In this document: piece after piece, positions 1-11,219 of the stretch
Position numbering within the stretch: position 1 is the first letter of the stretch
Layout of the letters: each line of letters begins with the position of its first letter
NCBI RefSeq assembly: GCF_001695575.1
Contig: NZ_LUAX01000004.1
Coordinates: 184,001-248,000 of the forward strand
Direction of reading: 5' to 3'
DNA length: 64,000 bases
From: Vibrio europaeus
Lineage (GTDB): Bacteria > Pseudomonadota > Gammaproteobacteria > Enterobacterales > Vibrionaceae
Translations under genes and position numbers: made by a program
Notes under the pieces: model-generated
Databases searched by the model: none
What the model was told of the DNA's origin: nothing
The model's input: only the letters and a program-made list of their open reading frames with translations

Positions 1-2
1 CA

Positions 3-1064
3 GGAGTGCTGTTAGCAGAAAGCGAATATCGTCATGAGCTTGAAATTGCCATCGAACCATTCAAAGGCTTACTGCTTGGTCTGTTCTTCATTGCCGTTGG
101 CATGGCGGTCAACTTGGGACTATTGGCTTTAGAGCCTTTCACTGTATTAGCCGCCGTTGTCGGTTTAGTTATCGTTAAGGGATTGATTCTTTACCTTCTG
201 GCACGACTCGCGGGCAACAGCGCTAAAGCTCGCAGCAAGATGGCAGCAATACTTAGCCAAGGTGGTGAGTTTGCTTTCGTTATATTTACTGCCGCAAGCA
301 GCGAAGGCTTAATCAATCAAGAACAAACCGCCTTTTTGTTGGTGGTAGTGAGCTTGTCTATGGTCACGACGCCGCTGCTACTGATGGCACAAAACAAATG
401 GTATGCCCGTGGCTTAAACGCAGAATCAGTTGAGGCACTGCGCAGCGATGTCATTAATAAGCAGCCAAGAGTCATCATTGCAGGCTTCGGTCGTTTTGGT
501 CAGATCATTGGCCGTTTGATGTATGCCAACAAGATTAAAGTGACCGTGTTGGAAAGTGATGCCAGCCAGATCCAGTTGCTGCGTAAATATGGCTATAAAG
601 TCTTTTATGGTGATGCAACTCAGCTTGATTTGCTGCGCGCGGCAGGGGCAGATAAAGCGGAAGCTATGGTGATCTGTACTGATTCACCGGATGAGATCAT
701 GCAGATTGTCGAACTGTGCCAAACCCATTTCCCAGATTTGAAATTGCTCGCACGTGCCCGAAGCCGCGTCGAAGCTTATCAACTGCTTAGCCATGGCGTA
801 GACAATTACTCGCGTGAAACCTTCTTAGGTGCTTTAGATCTTGGTCGTCAAGCCTTGATCAATTTAGGCATGCATCCGTATCAAGCAAAGCGAGCAGAAG
901 CGCATTTTAGAAAGCTCGATAATGCTATGCTCAAAGAATTGCTTCCTCAGCACAATGATGACAAACAATTGGCCCAAAGAGCCAAAGAAGCCCGCAAAGA
1001 ACTGGAAGAGATATTTGGTCGAGAGATCGAGAGCGATCAACAAGCCAAAAACTTCTGGGATTAA
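3..1064 (+). CDS. kefB: Glutathione-regulated K+/H+ antiporter KefB, C-terminal part (gene truncated by window start)
   Basis: The reading frame is open from the first bases, so the gene begins upstream; the visible 352 or so residues are the C-terminal part of a protein of about 600 aa. The first 130 residues hold the last membrane helices of the CPA2 exchanger domain. A cytoplasmic TrkA-N/RCK nucleotide-binding domain follows, with the Rossmann glycine motif GFGRFGQ around visible residue 160, and then a charged tail. KefB/KefC proteins let K+ out in exchange for H+ during electrophile stress and are gated by glutathione adducts bound to this domain. The downstream order yheV-slyD matches the E. 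coli kefB locus, which favours KefB over KefC. No Kef ancillary flavoprotein gene is visible. Confidence 0.85.
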   Translation, partial: GVLLAESEYRHELEIAIEPFKGLLLGLFFIAVGMAVNLGLLALEPFTVLAAVVGLVIVKGLILYLLARLAGNSAKARSKMAAILSQGGEFAFVIFTAASSEGLINQEQTAFLLVVVSLSMVTTPLLLMAQNKWYARGLNAESVEALRSDVINKQPRVIIAGFGRFGQIIGRLMYANKIKVTVLESDASQIQLLRKYGYKVFYGDATQLDLLRAAGADKAEAMVICTDSPDEIMQIVELCQTHFPDLKLLARARSRVEAYQLLSHGVDNYSRETFLGALDLGRQALINLGMHPYQAKRAEAHFRKLDNAMLKELLPQHNDDKQLAQRAKEARKELEEIFGREIESDQQAKNFWD

Positions 1065-1099
1065 TTTAGGTCAGTAGACCCCAATAACTGAGTTGTACA

Positions 1100-1294
1100 A
1101 TGAAGAAACGATTTATCGCAGGCGCCAGTTGCCCAAAGTGTTCAGCACAAGACACTTTGCGCTGGTGGATAGAGAACAATATTGAGTTAGTAGAATGTGT
1201 TGAATGTGGTCACCAAGACCAACGTCAGCCACAGTCCGTTGAGAAAACAGAGCATGGCGGTCAAGAAATGATCGGTATTTTTAAGCCCGATTGA
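1100..1294 (+). CDS. yheV: YheV family zinc-ribbon protein
   Basis: A 64-residue protein with two CxxC pairs (CPKC near residue 11 and CVEC near 34), the pattern of a small zinc ribbon, and little else. It starts 35 bp after kefB and is probably co-transcribed with it, as in E. coli, where yheV lies between kefB and slyD. The biochemical function of YheV is not established. The name rests on size, cysteine pattern and position. Confidence 0.8.
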   Translation: MKKRFIAGASCPKCSAQDTLRWWIENNIELVECVECGHQDQRQPQSVEKTEHGGQEMIGIFKPD

Positions 1295-1342
1295 TTGTGT
1301 TTCTATAAATCATCCCCATAATACCTCCGTAGAAAGTTAATA

Positions 1343-1372
1343 GACCTCAGTTTGGGCTAAGGTCCTTTATTC
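1343..1372 (+). terminator. Weak hairpin between yheV and slyD
   Basis: GACCTCAG and CTAAGGTC pair as an 8-bp stem with one mismatch around a TTTGGG loop, followed by a short T-rich stretch. It may end or attenuate the kefB-yheV transcript before slyD. The U-tract is poor, so this is a weak call. Confidence 0.3.
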
Positions 1373-1386
1373 TCCTTGGAGTAAAT

Positions 1387-1968
1387 ATGAAAATTGAAAA
1401 GAACGTAGTTGTAAGCCTTGCTTACCAAGTGAAATTGGAAGACGGTGTTGTTGTTGATCAGTCTACGGCTGATGCGCCACTAGATTACCTACACGGCAAC
1501 AACAACCTAATCACTGGTCTTGAAACAGCACTAGAAGGTAAGGAAGCAGGCGCTAAGTTCTCTGTAACCGTTTCTCCAGAAGAAGCATACGGTGAGCACA
1601 ACGACGCACTTGTACAACGTGTTCCTGCAAATGTATTCCAAGGTGTTGAGCAAATCGAAGTAGGTATGCGTTTTCTAGCGGATACTGACCAAGGTCCAAT
1701 CCCTGTAGAAGTGACAGAAGTTGATGGCGACGAAGTGGTTGTTGATGGTAACCACATGCTTGCGGGTCAAACTCTGACTTTCGACGTTGAAGTTGTAGCG
1801 GTACGCGAAGCGTCAGCAGAAGAAGTTGAGCACGGTCATGTTCACCAAGCTGGTGGTTGTGGTCACGACCACGATCACGAAGGTGGTTGCTGTGGTGGCG
1901 AAGGCCATGAACACGGTGAAGAGAAGAAAGATGGCTGCTGCGGTGGCGGTAGCTGCGGTTCTCACTAA
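1387..1968 (+). CDS. slyD: FKBP-type peptidyl-prolyl isomerase and nickel chaperone SlyD
   Basis: SlyD catalyses cis/trans isomerisation of prolyl bonds, acts as a folding chaperone through its inserted flap domain, and delivers nickel to hydrogenase/urease maturation systems. The 193-aa protein starts with the FKBP core (VVVSLAYQVKLEDG), continues through the insert-in-flap region (about residues 70-120) and ends in a metal-binding tail from about residue 148 that is very rich in His, Cys, Gly and Asp. Length is close to the 196 aa of E. coli SlyD. A clear TTGGAG ribosome binding site lies 6 bp before the ATG, and a strong terminator follows. Confidence 0.97.
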   Translation: MKIEKNVVVSLAYQVKLEDGVVVDQSTADAPLDYLHGNNNLITGLETALEGKEAGAKFSVTVSPEEAYGEHNDALVQRVPANVFQGVEQIEVGMRFLADTDQGPIPVEVTEVDGDEVVVDGNHMLAGQTLTFDVEVVAVREASAEEVEHGHVHQAGGCGHDHDHEGGCCGGEGHEHGEEKKDGCCGGGSCGSH

Positions 1969-1992
1969 TCCGTTAGCTTATAGCTAGATTGT

Positions 1993-2030
1993 AAAAGGCG
2001 TTTCCCGCTGTACGGGAAACGCCTTTTTTG
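1993..2030 (+). terminator. Rho-independent terminator of slyD
   Basis: A perfect 15-bp stem (AAAAGGCGTTTCCCG paired with its complement) around a 5-base loop is followed by TTTTTT. It separates slyD from the next gene. Confidence 0.95.
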
Positions 2031-2071
2031 TTATTAACTTATCAGTCAACTCGTTGTTAGGAGAGCCGTCG

Positions 2072-3013
2072 ATGACCCAACCATTCTCAATCGCTATTCA
2101 TGGCGGAGCCGGAACTATATTACGTGATCAAATGAGCGAAGAGTTAAAGGCTTCCATTCTCGCTGACCTTGAAGCTTCGGTTCGCGCTGGGCATAGCATT
2201 CTAGCTCAGTCGGGTGATGCGCTTGATGCGGTCGTTGCCGCGGTTAAAGTGCTCGAAGACTCACCTAACTTTAATGCAGGCAAGGGCTCTGTCTTAACCC
2301 ATAAAGAGATGGTCGAAATGGACGCGTCTGTCATGCACGGCAAAGATAAAAATGCCGGTGCCGTGGCAGGAGTCCGTCATATCAAAAATCCTATTGAGCT
2401 TGCACGCGATGTGATGAACAAGAGCAACCATGTATTACTGATTGGTGAAGGAGCCGAGGAGTTTGCATTCGAGCATGGTTACGAGTTCACCGAGCAGGAC
2501 TATTTTTTCACCGACCGCCGCTATGAGCAGCTACTATCGATGAAAGAGAAAGGCTTGTTTGCTTTGTCGGAGTCTAAATACCCTGATGATAAGAAATACG
2601 GCACTGTAGGGGCGGTAGCATTGGATCAGCAAGGCAATCTCGCAGCAGCAACCAGCACCGGGGGCGTGACTAACAAGAAATATGGCAGGGTGGGTGACTC
2701 TTCGATCATCGGCGCTGGGACCTTTGCTGAGAATAGCAATGTTGCTGTTTCCACTACAGGAATGGGTGAGTTCTTCATTCGTCAAACTGTCGCAGGCGAT
2801 GTTGCCGCAAGAATGCGTTACTTGAAAGAAGATTTAGCCACCGCATGTGAGACGATTATTCAAGGTGAGCTCAAAGAGATGGGCGGAGAAGGCGGTCTGA
2901 TTGCCGTTGGTGCCCAAGGGCAACTCCATTTTGCGATGAACAGCAGTGGCATGTATCGAGCAGGCATCGACGTAAATGGTCGTTTTAGTGTGAAAATCTA
3001 CGCAGATGAGTAG
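2072..3013 (+). CDS. iaaA: Isoaspartyl peptidase / plant-type L-asparaginase
   Basis: Ntn-hydrolase that degrades isoaspartyl dipeptides and L-asparagine. The 313-aa product has the family opening IHGGAGT and the self-cleavage site where the nucleophile is the Thr of GTVGAVALD (about residue 178). Processing there yields alpha and beta subunits of about 19 and 14 kDa. Downstream, STGG and GMGE match the substrate pocket of the family. A TTG-initiated extension upstream is open, but TAGGAG lies 8 bp before the ATG at 2072, which decides the start. It has no signal peptide and stands alone between two terminated units. Confidence 0.9.
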   Translation: MTQPFSIAIHGGAGTILRDQMSEELKASILADLEASVRAGHSILAQSGDALDAVVAAVKVLEDSPNFNAGKGSVLTHKEMVEMDASVMHGKDKNAGAVAGVRHIKNPIELARDVMNKSNHVLLIGEGAEEFAFEHGYEFTEQDYFFTDRRYEQLLSMKEKGLFALSESKYPDDKKYGTVGAVALDQQGNLAAATSTGGVTNKKYGRVGDSSIIGAGTFAENSNVAVSTTGMGEFFIRQTVAGDVAARMRYLKEDLATACETIIQGELKEMGGEGGLIAVGAQGQLHFAMNSSGMYRAGIDVNGRFSVKIYADE

Positions 3014-3147
3014 TAGGTAAGCGACTTGAGTCCACCAAGAGTGTCATTAAGTCGCTGATATAATTCGACGTTAGATGAGTCACCCCTTTATTTAAGCGGT
3101 ATTACGCTTAGATGATTAAAAAATGACTGCAAGAAATGTGATTCAGT

Positions 3148-3157
3148 GCTAGAATCC
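3148..3157 (+). promoter_or_regulatory. Candidate purA promoter (extended -10)
   Basis: TGCTAGAAT is an extended -10 element 30 bp before purA. No good -35 is seen at the right distance, which extended -10 promoters tolerate. PurR often controls purine genes, but I see no clear PurR operator here. Confidence 0.35.
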
Positions 3158-3165
3158 ATTTTTAA

Positions 3166-4503
<1,338 letters not shown>

Positions 4504-4526
4504 TCTCTGATTGTTCAGCAATTTTA

Positions 4527-4556
4527 AAAACCGGCGTTTATCGCCGGTTTTTTTAT
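4527..4556 (+). terminator. Terminator of purA
   Basis: The stem AACCGGCG / CGCCGGTT with a TTTAT loop is followed by a run of seven T residues. Confidence 0.93.
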
Positions 4557-4621
4557 AACCAATTTTTCTTGCGATTCTCTTAACTTACGGCAACAATTTG
4601 CCATAGAACGGCAATTTTGAT

Positions 4622-4648
4622 TAAAGAGTTAGCATTGATTGCCGATAC
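4622..4648 (+). promoter_or_regulatory. Sigma-28 (FliA) flagellar promoter of motX
   Basis: TAAAGAGT, an 11-bp spacer, then GCCGATAC: this matches the enterobacterial sigma-28 consensus TAAAGTTT-N11-GCCGATAA at 13 of 16 positions, with exact spacing. It lies 80 bp upstream of the motX start, pointing at it. The match is read directly from sequence; FliA control of late flagellar motor genes is established in Vibrio. Confidence 0.8.
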
Positions 4649-4727
4649 TAGTATCAAGCTTGCCGTGTTTGCGGCAAATCTGATGTTGACGAAAAAGCAT
4701 CAATGGTCGAAGTTAAGAGTGCAGAAA

Positions 4728-5366
4728 ATGAAGCTAAGAAGATTAGCTGCTTCGATGGTGTTGGCGTTAAGTGCCTCATGGGTACAGGCAAATGAGTTGC
4801 CTGATATCGGTGAGCCAATACCTATATATACCGAAGCCGAACTAATTAAACTCATCAACAACAACCAACATTTAGAGCGTGTAAAAGCCGATAACTGTCA
4901 GCTTGTTGAAGATATTGTGGCTCGCGCGACTCGAATCAGCTTGCCTGCGTATGAATTTTTATACGGAGATATGTTGGCGTGGGGCGTATGTGTCAATCAA
5001 GATGTAGAGCTGGGTCTCTACTACATGGAAAATGCTGCCCACCAAGGTTTGCCGGCTGCTCTAGAGCAGATTGGTCGTTACTACTCACGTGGCACCATAG
5101 TTCAGCAAGACAAAGAGCGCGCGATTCCTTACTTGCGTGAAGCGGCGGCTATGGGCAATCTCAATGCGCGTATCCACTTAGCCGAGCTTCTGCTGCGTGA
5201 TTATGGTAGTCCACTTGATTATGAAGATGCCTATCGTTGGCTATATAACTCGGTCACAGCTGATCAGCGGGTACACAAACGCATTAGTGTTCTAAGACAA
5301 GGTTTAGAGAGGCGCATGCCTCAGAACATTATTGCCAGAGCGAAAAAGCGCGATACCTTCTGGTAA
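4728..5366 (+). CDS. motX: Sodium-driven flagellar motor protein MotX (Sel1-repeat)
   Basis: MotX works with MotY in the T ring of the Vibrio polar flagellum and is needed to assemble the PomAB stator. The 212-aa product starts with a signal peptide (residues 1-22, cut after VQA) and carries Sel1-like helical repeats over about residues 80-190 (for example GLYYMENAAHQGLPAALEQI), with conserved cysteines in the N-terminal half. The reading frame is open further upstream, but the ATG at 4728 gives the proper signal peptide and lies downstream of the sigma-28 promoter. The purA-motX order is the one I recall from Vibrio chromosomes. Confidence 0.9.
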   Translation: MKLRRLAASMVLALSASWVQANELPDIGEPIPIYTEAELIKLINNNQHLERVKADNCQLVEDIVARATRISLPAYEFLYGDMLAWGVCVNQDVELGLYYMENAAHQGLPAALEQIGRYYSRGTIVQQDKERAIPYLREAAAMGNLNARIHLAELLLRDYGSPLDYEDAYRWLYNSVTADQRVHKRISVLRQGLERRMPQNIIARAKKRDTFW

Positions 5367-5426
5367 CTGCTAAAAAGTTTAAAAGCACCTGACTTACTGC
5401 ACTCGGTCGGTTGCGATAGAAACTAA

Positions 5427-5456
5427 AATGCCCAGCACTAGCTGGGCATTGTTATT
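5427..5456. terminator. Bidirectional terminator between motX and the amidohydrolase gene
   Basis: The 10-bp perfect stem AATGCCCAGC / GCTGGGCATT has a 4-base loop. T-rich bases on the plus side and AAAA on the other side make it usable by both convergent genes. Confidence 0.8.
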
Positions 5457-5467
5457 ATGGCCTGTGG

Positions 5468-6877
5468 TTATTGGACCACTTCTCCAGATTCAATCACCGT
5501 CTCGCGAACTACTTTAGTGAACTCAAGTGCTTCTTTGCGAATCGCTTCTTCATCGACAGTGAGCATCTCGCGATCCTGCATCAGTACTTTGCCGTCAACA
5601 ATAGAGTGACGCACATTGCCTGAGTTTGCTGAATAAACTAATGCTGAATACGGATTATAGACTGGCACCATGTTTGGTGCTTTAGTGTCGATTACGATGA
5701 TATCTGCCAGTTTACCGGCTTCAAGGGAACCGATTTTGTCTTCCATATGCAGTGCTTTGGCCGCACCCATTGTCGCCATATCAATCACTTTGATTGGCGG
5801 CATTGCCGCGCGATCCTTGTTAACCAGTTTATGTACTTTAGCCACTTGGTTGAATTCATCAATAGTACTCAAAGTGTTACCTGACATTGGCCCATCAGTG
5901 CCTAAGCCAATACGAACTTCTTCATCGTACATCTTAAGAGCAGGAGAAACGCCTTTTGCAGATTTGATGTTGGCACTCATGTTGTGTGCGACACCCATAT
6001 CTGCTTCTTTCACCAGTTTGATGTCTTCATCATCAACTAAGATCATGTGCGCGCCAACCAGATTTTTGTTCAGTGCGCCAATGCTATGCATGTATTGAAC
6101 AGGCGATAGGCCATCAGAGCGTTCTGAGATTTTCTCTTCTTCACGGTGTGATTCCGCTAAGTGAATCATCACTGGCACATCGTATTCAAGCGACAGCTTA
6201 GCCACTTTTTGCAGTGTTTCTGTGGTGTTCGTATATGGGGCGTGTGGCGCGAAAGCAGGTGTGATTCTCGGGTGGTCTTTGTACTCTTTAATAAAGTTAA
6301 GTGCGTACTGAATGCCTTCATCTGCGTTGGCTGCGTCAGCAACTGGGAACTTAATCACTGTTTCGCCCAAAATGGCTCGCATGCCGATCTTATCGACGGT
6401 TTTTGCCACTTCATCTTCAAAATAGTACATGTCCGCATAGGTGGTTACACCACCTTTAACCATTTCGACGTTGCCAAGGTTTGCCCCGATACGCACCATA
6501 TCACGCGAAACAAGCTTAGCTTCTAGTGGGAAAATATAGCGGTGGAGTCGGTCAGGGACATCGTCAGCAAGAGAGCGAAATACCGTCATAGAGACGTGAG
6601 TATGGGTATTGATAAGGCCAGGCATAACAATATCGCCATCCACATCTAGTACTTTTTTCGCTTGGTACTGTTTCTCTAGTGACTGGTCACCAACTGCAAT
6701 GATTTGATTACCCTTAACCACTACCGTTCCTTTTTCATACACGGTCTTATCTTGGTTCATAGTGAGAACCATGGCATCTGTGATCATTAAATCCGCTTTC
6801 TCAGCAGCGGACGCCTGAAGCGAGAACAGACCAAGGCTAGCGATAGCCGAAGCGATTAAGGTACGTTTGATACTCAT
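5468..6877 (-). CDS. Exported amidohydrolase (MTA/SAH deaminase or chlorohydrolase-like)
   Basis: Amidohydrolase-superfamily metalloenzyme of 469 aa. Metal-binding motifs are in order: HTHVSM (the HxH pair after PGLINT), HAPYT, HLAES and GTDGPMSGN (the aspartate). This is the subgroup of 5'-methylthioadenosine/S-adenosylhomocysteine deaminases and triazine hydrolases. The N-terminus MSIKRTLIASAIASLGLFS followed by LQASA is a clear signal peptide, so this member should be periplasmic, which is unusual because the nucleoside deaminases are cytosolic. The start at 6877 is chosen for that signal peptide and an AGGTG ribosome binding site; a longer frame runs upstream. The substrate cannot be read from the sequence. 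Confidence 0.8.
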   Translation of the reverse strand: MSIKRTLIASAIASLGLFSLQASAAEKADLMITDAMVLTMNQDKTVYEKGTVVVKGNQIIAVGDQSLEKQYQAKKVLDVDGDIVMPGLINTHTHVSMTVFRSLADDVPDRLHRYIFPLEAKLVSRDMVRIGANLGNVEMVKGGVTTYADMYYFEDEVAKTVDKIGMRAILGETVIKFPVADAANADEGIQYALNFIKEYKDHPRITPAFAPHAPYTNTTETLQKVAKLSLEYDVPVMIHLAESHREEEKISERSDGLSPVQYMHSIGALNKNLVGAHMILVDDEDIKLVKEADMGVAHNMSANIKSAKGVSPALKMYDEEVRIGLGTDGPMSGNTLSTIDEFNQVAKVHKLVNKDRAAMPPIKVIDMATMGAAKALHMEDKIGSLEAGKLADIIVIDTKAPNMVPVYNPYSALVYSANSGNVRHSIVDGKVLMQDREMLTVDEEAIRKEALEFTKVVRETVIESGEVVQ

Positions 6878-7131
6878 AGCAACACCTGTAGTAAAAGGAA
6901 CAGTAAATTTTTCCTGAATCATACCCCCTTCTTTACTAGGTGCAATCGTTTGCCCAGTCAGTTGCAATGAAGTGTGATCTTTATCGTACGATGTTATGAG
7001 TTGTGAAGAGTAGAGATAGGTTATGAAAAACAGGTGGAAAAACTGCGAAATTAAAGCGACTTACCTGTAGCTTACCCCGCTAGTCAGATATACTAGTTTT
7101 AATTCCCCTCCTTTGTTAATTAGGCGCGCCT

Positions 7132-9594
7132 ATGTCAGACAATATCCATAATGACCCTTTTGCAGCTCGTGAATCGGAAAATTATGAAAACCCGATCCCA
7201 AGCCGTGAGTTTATTCTTGAGTTCCTCAGCCAAGCTGGCGTTCCGATGAACCGCAATGATCTCTTTGAAGCTTTAAAGCTGAAAGGAGAAGATCATTATG
7301 AAGGCTTACGTCGTCGACTGCGCGCCATGGAGCGTGACGGGCAACTGGTATTCACTCGCCGTCAATGCTACGCGTTACCAGAAAAACTGGAAATGGTGAA
7401 AGGCTATGTGATTGGTCATAAAGATGGTCATGGCTGGGTACGTCCTGAAGGAAGCGTCGGCAAAGATAACGACATCGTACTTCCTCATCACCAAATGAAA
7501 AACATCATCCATGGTGATTTTGTCTTAGTTCAACCCACTGAGAACTCAAAACGAGGCCGTAAAGAAGGGCGCCTAGTTCGTGTGCTTGAAGAGCGCGTGA
7601 CGCAAATTGTTGGCCGCTTCTTTATGGAATATGGTTACTCCTATGTGGTGCCAGATGACTCTCGTATTAGCCAAGATATATTGATTCCTAATGACCTGCG
7701 TTCCGGTGCGCGTATGGGGAATGTGGTGGTGATTGAAATTACGGATCGTGGCTCTCGTTCTCGCGGCATGATGGGTAAAGTGGTTGAAGTTCTGGGTGAA
7801 AACATGGCACCAGGGATGGAGACACAAATTGCTATCCGTACTCACCAAATTCCTCATGAGTGGCCTGAAGCAGTCGATAAGCAAATCGAAGGACTTGGTG
7901 AAGAAGTACCGGAAGAGGCAAAGGTCGGTAGGGTAGACCTACGCGAACTGCCACTCGTGACTATCGACGGCGAGGATGCTCGCGACTTTGACGATGCTGT
8001 TTTCTGTGAGAAAAAGAAAAGCGGTGGTTGGAGACTTTGGGTCGCCATTGCTGATGTCAGCTATTATGTTCGCCCAGACAGTGCACTGGATAAAGAAGCG
8101 ATTAACCGTGGTAACTCGGTTTACTTCCCATCGCAAGTGGTTCCAATGCTTCCGGAAGTATTATCTAACGGCTTATGTTCTCTTAATCCGCAAGTGGATC
8201 GCCTGTGTATGGTGTGTGAGATGACCATCTCCGAGACGGGTAAGTTATCTGGCTATAAGCACTACGAAGCGGTGATGAACTCTCATGCTCGTCTGACCTA
8301 TAACAAGGTACACCATATCCTTGAAGGGGATGAAGAGCTGCGCCAAAGATACGAACCGTTAGTTCCTCACTTAGAAGAGCTGCATAAGATGTACAAAGTG
8401 CTTAAGCATGCTCGTGACAATCGTGGTGCGATTGAATTTGAAACGGTGGAAACCAAGTTTATCTTCAATGCAGAGCGCAAGATTGACAGTATTGAACCTG
8501 TGATTCGCAACGATGCGCATAAGATTATTGAAGAGTGTATGATCTTAGCCAATATCGCTTCTGCTTCTTTGGTCGAAAAAGCAAAAGAACCGGCACTCTA
8601 CCGAATTCACGAATCTCCGGGTGAACTACGCCTGCAAGGTTTCCGTGACTTCTTGGGTGAGCTAGGTCTGCACTTAAATGGTGGTTTAGAGCCATCGCCA
8701 ACCGATTACGCTGACCTAGTTAAGCAAATTGGCGAGCGTCAAGACAAAGAGCTGATTCAAACCATGCTGTTGCGTTCGATGAAGCAAGCGGTCTACAACG
8801 CAGACAACTGCGGCCACTTTGGCTTGGCACTAAAACGCTACGCGCACTTTACCTCGCCAATCCGTCGCTACCCAGACTTGCTATTGCACCGCGCGATTAA
8901 ATACCTAATTGCCAAAGAAAATGGCACGCTGAAAGATCGCTGGACACCAACCGGTGGTTGCCACTATTCATTTGATGACATGGATTTCTACGGTGAGCAA
9001 TGCTCGATGACTGAGCGCCGCGCCGATGACGCGACCCGCGAAGTCTCTGATTGGCTCAAATGTGAATACATGCAAGACCATGTTGGTGAGGAACTCGAAG
9101 GTGTTATCGCCAATGTCACTGGTTTTGGTTTCTTTGTTCGTCTTAGCGATCTGCATATTGATGGTTTGGTGCATATTTCAGCGTTGGCTAATGACTACTA
9201 TCAATTTGACCCTATTGGTCAGAGACTTATCGGTGAAAGCTTTGGTGCTATCTATCGATTAGGTGATGCGGTGAAAGTCAAAGTGCTTTCCGTTAATCTC
9301 GATGATCGTCAAATTGACTTTGAATTAGTCGAAACAAGTCGTAAGCTACGCGGCGAAGGGAAGACGGCTAAGAAGCGCGCAGCAGAGGCGAAACGAAAAG
9401 CCAAAGAGAAAAAACGTGCCGCAACCAAAGGTGGCAAAGCAGGCCGTAAAGCCAGCCCTGACGTTGAACCAACCAAACGTCCGGAGCCATCAGAGTCGAG
9501 AGCAGGCAATAAGCCAAAAGTGACCAAAGCGCGTAAGAAAAAACCGGGCGCAAAACCTAAGAAAGCCAAGCGTACTAAGAAAGATACGCAGTAA
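7132..9594 (+). CDS. rnr: Ribonuclease R
   Basis: Processive 3'-5' exoribonuclease of the RNB family that degrades structured RNA and defective tRNA/rRNA. The 820-aa protein has an N-terminal winged helix (about 20-85), cold-shock domains, the RNB catalytic domain with [11 protein letters not shown] (about 279-289, the magnesium-binding aspartates), an S1 domain (about 640-725) and a very basic Lys/Ala/Arg tail from about 735. The 254-bp gap before it holds a possible -10 (TATACT, 7089-7094) within CTAGT...ACTAG and nothing else clear. rlmB follows 24 bp downstream, the usual operon. Confidence 0.97.
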   Translation: MSDNIHNDPFAARESENYENPIPSREFILEFLSQAGVPMNRNDLFEALKLKGEDHYEGLRRRLRAMERDGQLVFTRRQCYALPEKLEMVKGYVIGHKDGHGWVRPEGSVGKDNDIVLPHHQMKNIIHGDFVLVQPTENSKRGRKEGRLVRVLEERVTQIVGRFFMEYGYSYVVPDDSRISQDILIPNDLRSGARMGNVVVIEITDRGSRSRGMMGKVVEVLGENMAPGMETQIAIRTHQIPHEWPEAVDKQIEGLGEEVPEEAKVGRVDLRELPLVTIDGEDARDFDDAVFCEKKKSGGWRLWVAIADVSYYVRPDSALDKEAINRGNSVYFPSQVVPMLPEVLSNGLCSLNPQVDRLCMVCEMTISETGKLSGYKHYEAVMNSHARLTYNKVHHILEGDEELRQRYEPLVPHLEELHKMYKVLKHARDNRGAIEFETVETKFIFNAERKIDSIEPVIRNDAHKIIEECMILANIASASLVEKAKEPALYRIHESPGELRLQGFRDFLGELGLHLNGGLEPSPTDYADLVKQIGERQDKELIQTMLLRSMKQAVYNADNCGHFGLALKRYAHFTSPIRRYPDLLLHRAIKYLIAKENGTLKDRWTPTGGCHYSFDDMDFYGEQCSMTERRADDATREVSDWLKCEYMQDHVGEELEGVIANVTGFGFFVRLSDLHIDGLVHISALANDYYQFDPIGQRLIGESFGAIYRLGDAVKVKVLSVNLDDRQIDFELVETSRKLRGEGKTAKKRAAEAKRKAKEKKRAATKGGKAGRKASPDVEPTKRPEPSESRAGNKPKVTKARKKKPGAKPKKAKRTKKDTQ

Positions 9595-9618
9595 GAATTT
9601 AACCCAACAGGTTTTTAA

Positions 9619-10356
9619 ATGAGTAACGAATTTATCTATGGTATCCACGCTGTCAAAGCTGTTCTAGAGCGTGAACCAGAGCGTTTCATTGAAGCGTTCG
9701 TACTAAAAGGTCGTCAAGATGACCGTCTAATGCCGATTCTGAATGAGCTACAAGTGTGTGGTGTTTCAATTCAGCAAATGACACGTAAAACGTTAGATGA
9801 CAAAGCACGCGGTGCTAACCATCAAGGTATTATGGCGCGTGTTAAACCCGCTAAACAGCTTAATGAAAATGATTTAGATGACATTCTTGCTAAGCATGAA
9901 TCGCCGCTATTGTTGGTTTTAGATGGCGTTACAGACCCACACAACCTAGGTGCATGTCTACGTAATGCTGACGCAGCAGGTGTTGCTGCGGTTATTGTGC
10001 CGAAAGACAAATCCGCAAACATTACCGCGACAGTTAGTAAAGTGGCTTGTGGCGCGGCGGAGACCGTATCTTTGGTTCGCGTGACTAACCTAGCTCGCAC
10101 CATGCGTGCGTTGCAAGAGCAAGGGGTATGGTTTGTGGGTACAGCAGGTGAAGCGACGCATGATATATACCAAGCGAAGCTAACAGGTTCGCTAGCTATC
10201 GTCATGGGCGCAGAAGGTGACGGCATGCGCCGCCTGACTCGCGAAACTTGTGATGACTTAATCAAGATCCCAATGGCAGGCAGTGTCTCAAGCCTAAACG
10301 TCTCTGTTGCATCAGGTGTATGCCTATTTGAAGCGGTGCGCCAGCGCTTAGCTTAA
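9619..10356 (+). CDS. rlmB: 23S rRNA (guanosine-2251-2'-O)-methyltransferase RlmB
   Basis: SpoU-family (SPOUT) methyltransferase that uses SAM to methylate the ribose of G2251 in the peptidyl-transferase P loop. In 245 aa it shows an N-terminal substrate-binding domain, then the three SpoU motifs: [30 protein letters not shown], and [18 protein letters not shown] at the C-terminus, which forms the trefoil knot. It follows rnr closely and is probably translated from the same message. Confidence 0.97.
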   Translation: MSNEFIYGIHAVKAVLEREPERFIEAFVLKGRQDDRLMPILNELQVCGVSIQQMTRKTLDDKARGANHQGIMARVKPAKQLNENDLDDILAKHESPLLLVLDGVTDPHNLGACLRNADAAGVAAVIVPKDKSANITATVSKVACGAAETVSLVRVTNLARTMRALQEQGVWFVGTAGEATHDIYQAKLTGSLAIVMGAEGDGMRRLTRETCDDLIKIPMAGSVSSLNVSVASGVCLFEAVRQRLA

Positions 10357-10412
10357 ATATCCGGAACGCTGCGCTTCTGGAAATCGGGGACGCTACGCTA
10401 TAAGAAAACAGG
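10357..10412. repeat. REP-like palindromic units after rlmB
   Basis: Two short units, GAACGCTGCGCTTCTGG and GGGGACGCTACGCTATAAG, each contain a GCG or GCT core that can fold with a three-base loop. Similar units occur after rplQ at 24621-24680. They look like REP-type intergenic repeats of the kind scattered through Vibrio genomes. Confidence 0.5.
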
Positions 10413-10442
10413 AGTTGACCACTTAAACCAGAGTGGTCAACT
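10413..10442. repeat. Perfect 11-bp inverted repeat
   Basis: AGTTGACCACT and AGTGGTCAACT flank an 8-base loop. No T-run follows, so this is either a Rho-independent-like terminator lacking a tail or part of the surrounding repeat block. Confidence 0.6.
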
Positions 10443-10444
10443 TT

Positions 10445-10500
10445 AGCTCTCCAGCTCTCCAGCTCTCCAGCTCTCCAGCTCTCCAGCTCTCCAGCTCTCC
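10445..10500. repeat. Tandem repeat, seven copies of AGCTCTCC
   Basis: Seven exact head-to-tail copies of the 8-mer AGCTCTCC span 56 bp. The period is not a multiple of three, so the array is not a conserved coding repeat. GGACGAAGTCC, another short palindrome, follows at 10504-10514. Copy number may vary between strains. Confidence 0.95.
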
Positions 10501-10562
10501 ATAGGACGAAGTCCGTTCCCGTATCCCAATTCCTAATCCCCCGTTTATTTTTCAAACAGCAC

Positions 10563-10590
10563 TTGCAAGTAAAACTGTGATCTGTATAAT
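10563..10590 (+). promoter_or_regulatory. S10 operon promoter
   Basis: TTGCAA, a 16-bp spacer and TATAAT with TG immediately before the -10. It lies about 300 bp before rpsJ, leaving room for the regulatory leader. Confidence 0.8.
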
Positions 10591-10596
10591 GCGTCG

Positions 10597-11205
<609 letters not shown>

Positions 11206-11219
11206 GGGAGATTAGAAGA

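Noticed and set aside
1485..1757. Minus-strand open frames inside slyD, purA, rnr and ribosomal genes
   Set aside because: They are frame shadows of highly biased codon use, with no start signals or protein family resemblance.
10445..10500. Short regular repeats considered as a CRISPR array
   Set aside because: The 8-bp units are directly adjacent with no spacers, far too short for CRISPR repeats, and no cas genes are nearby.
10262..10555. Minus-strand open frame across the tandem repeats (repeated ELESWRAG peptide)
   Set aside because: It is produced by the tandem repeat, overlaps rlmB, and has no ribosome binding site or family likeness.
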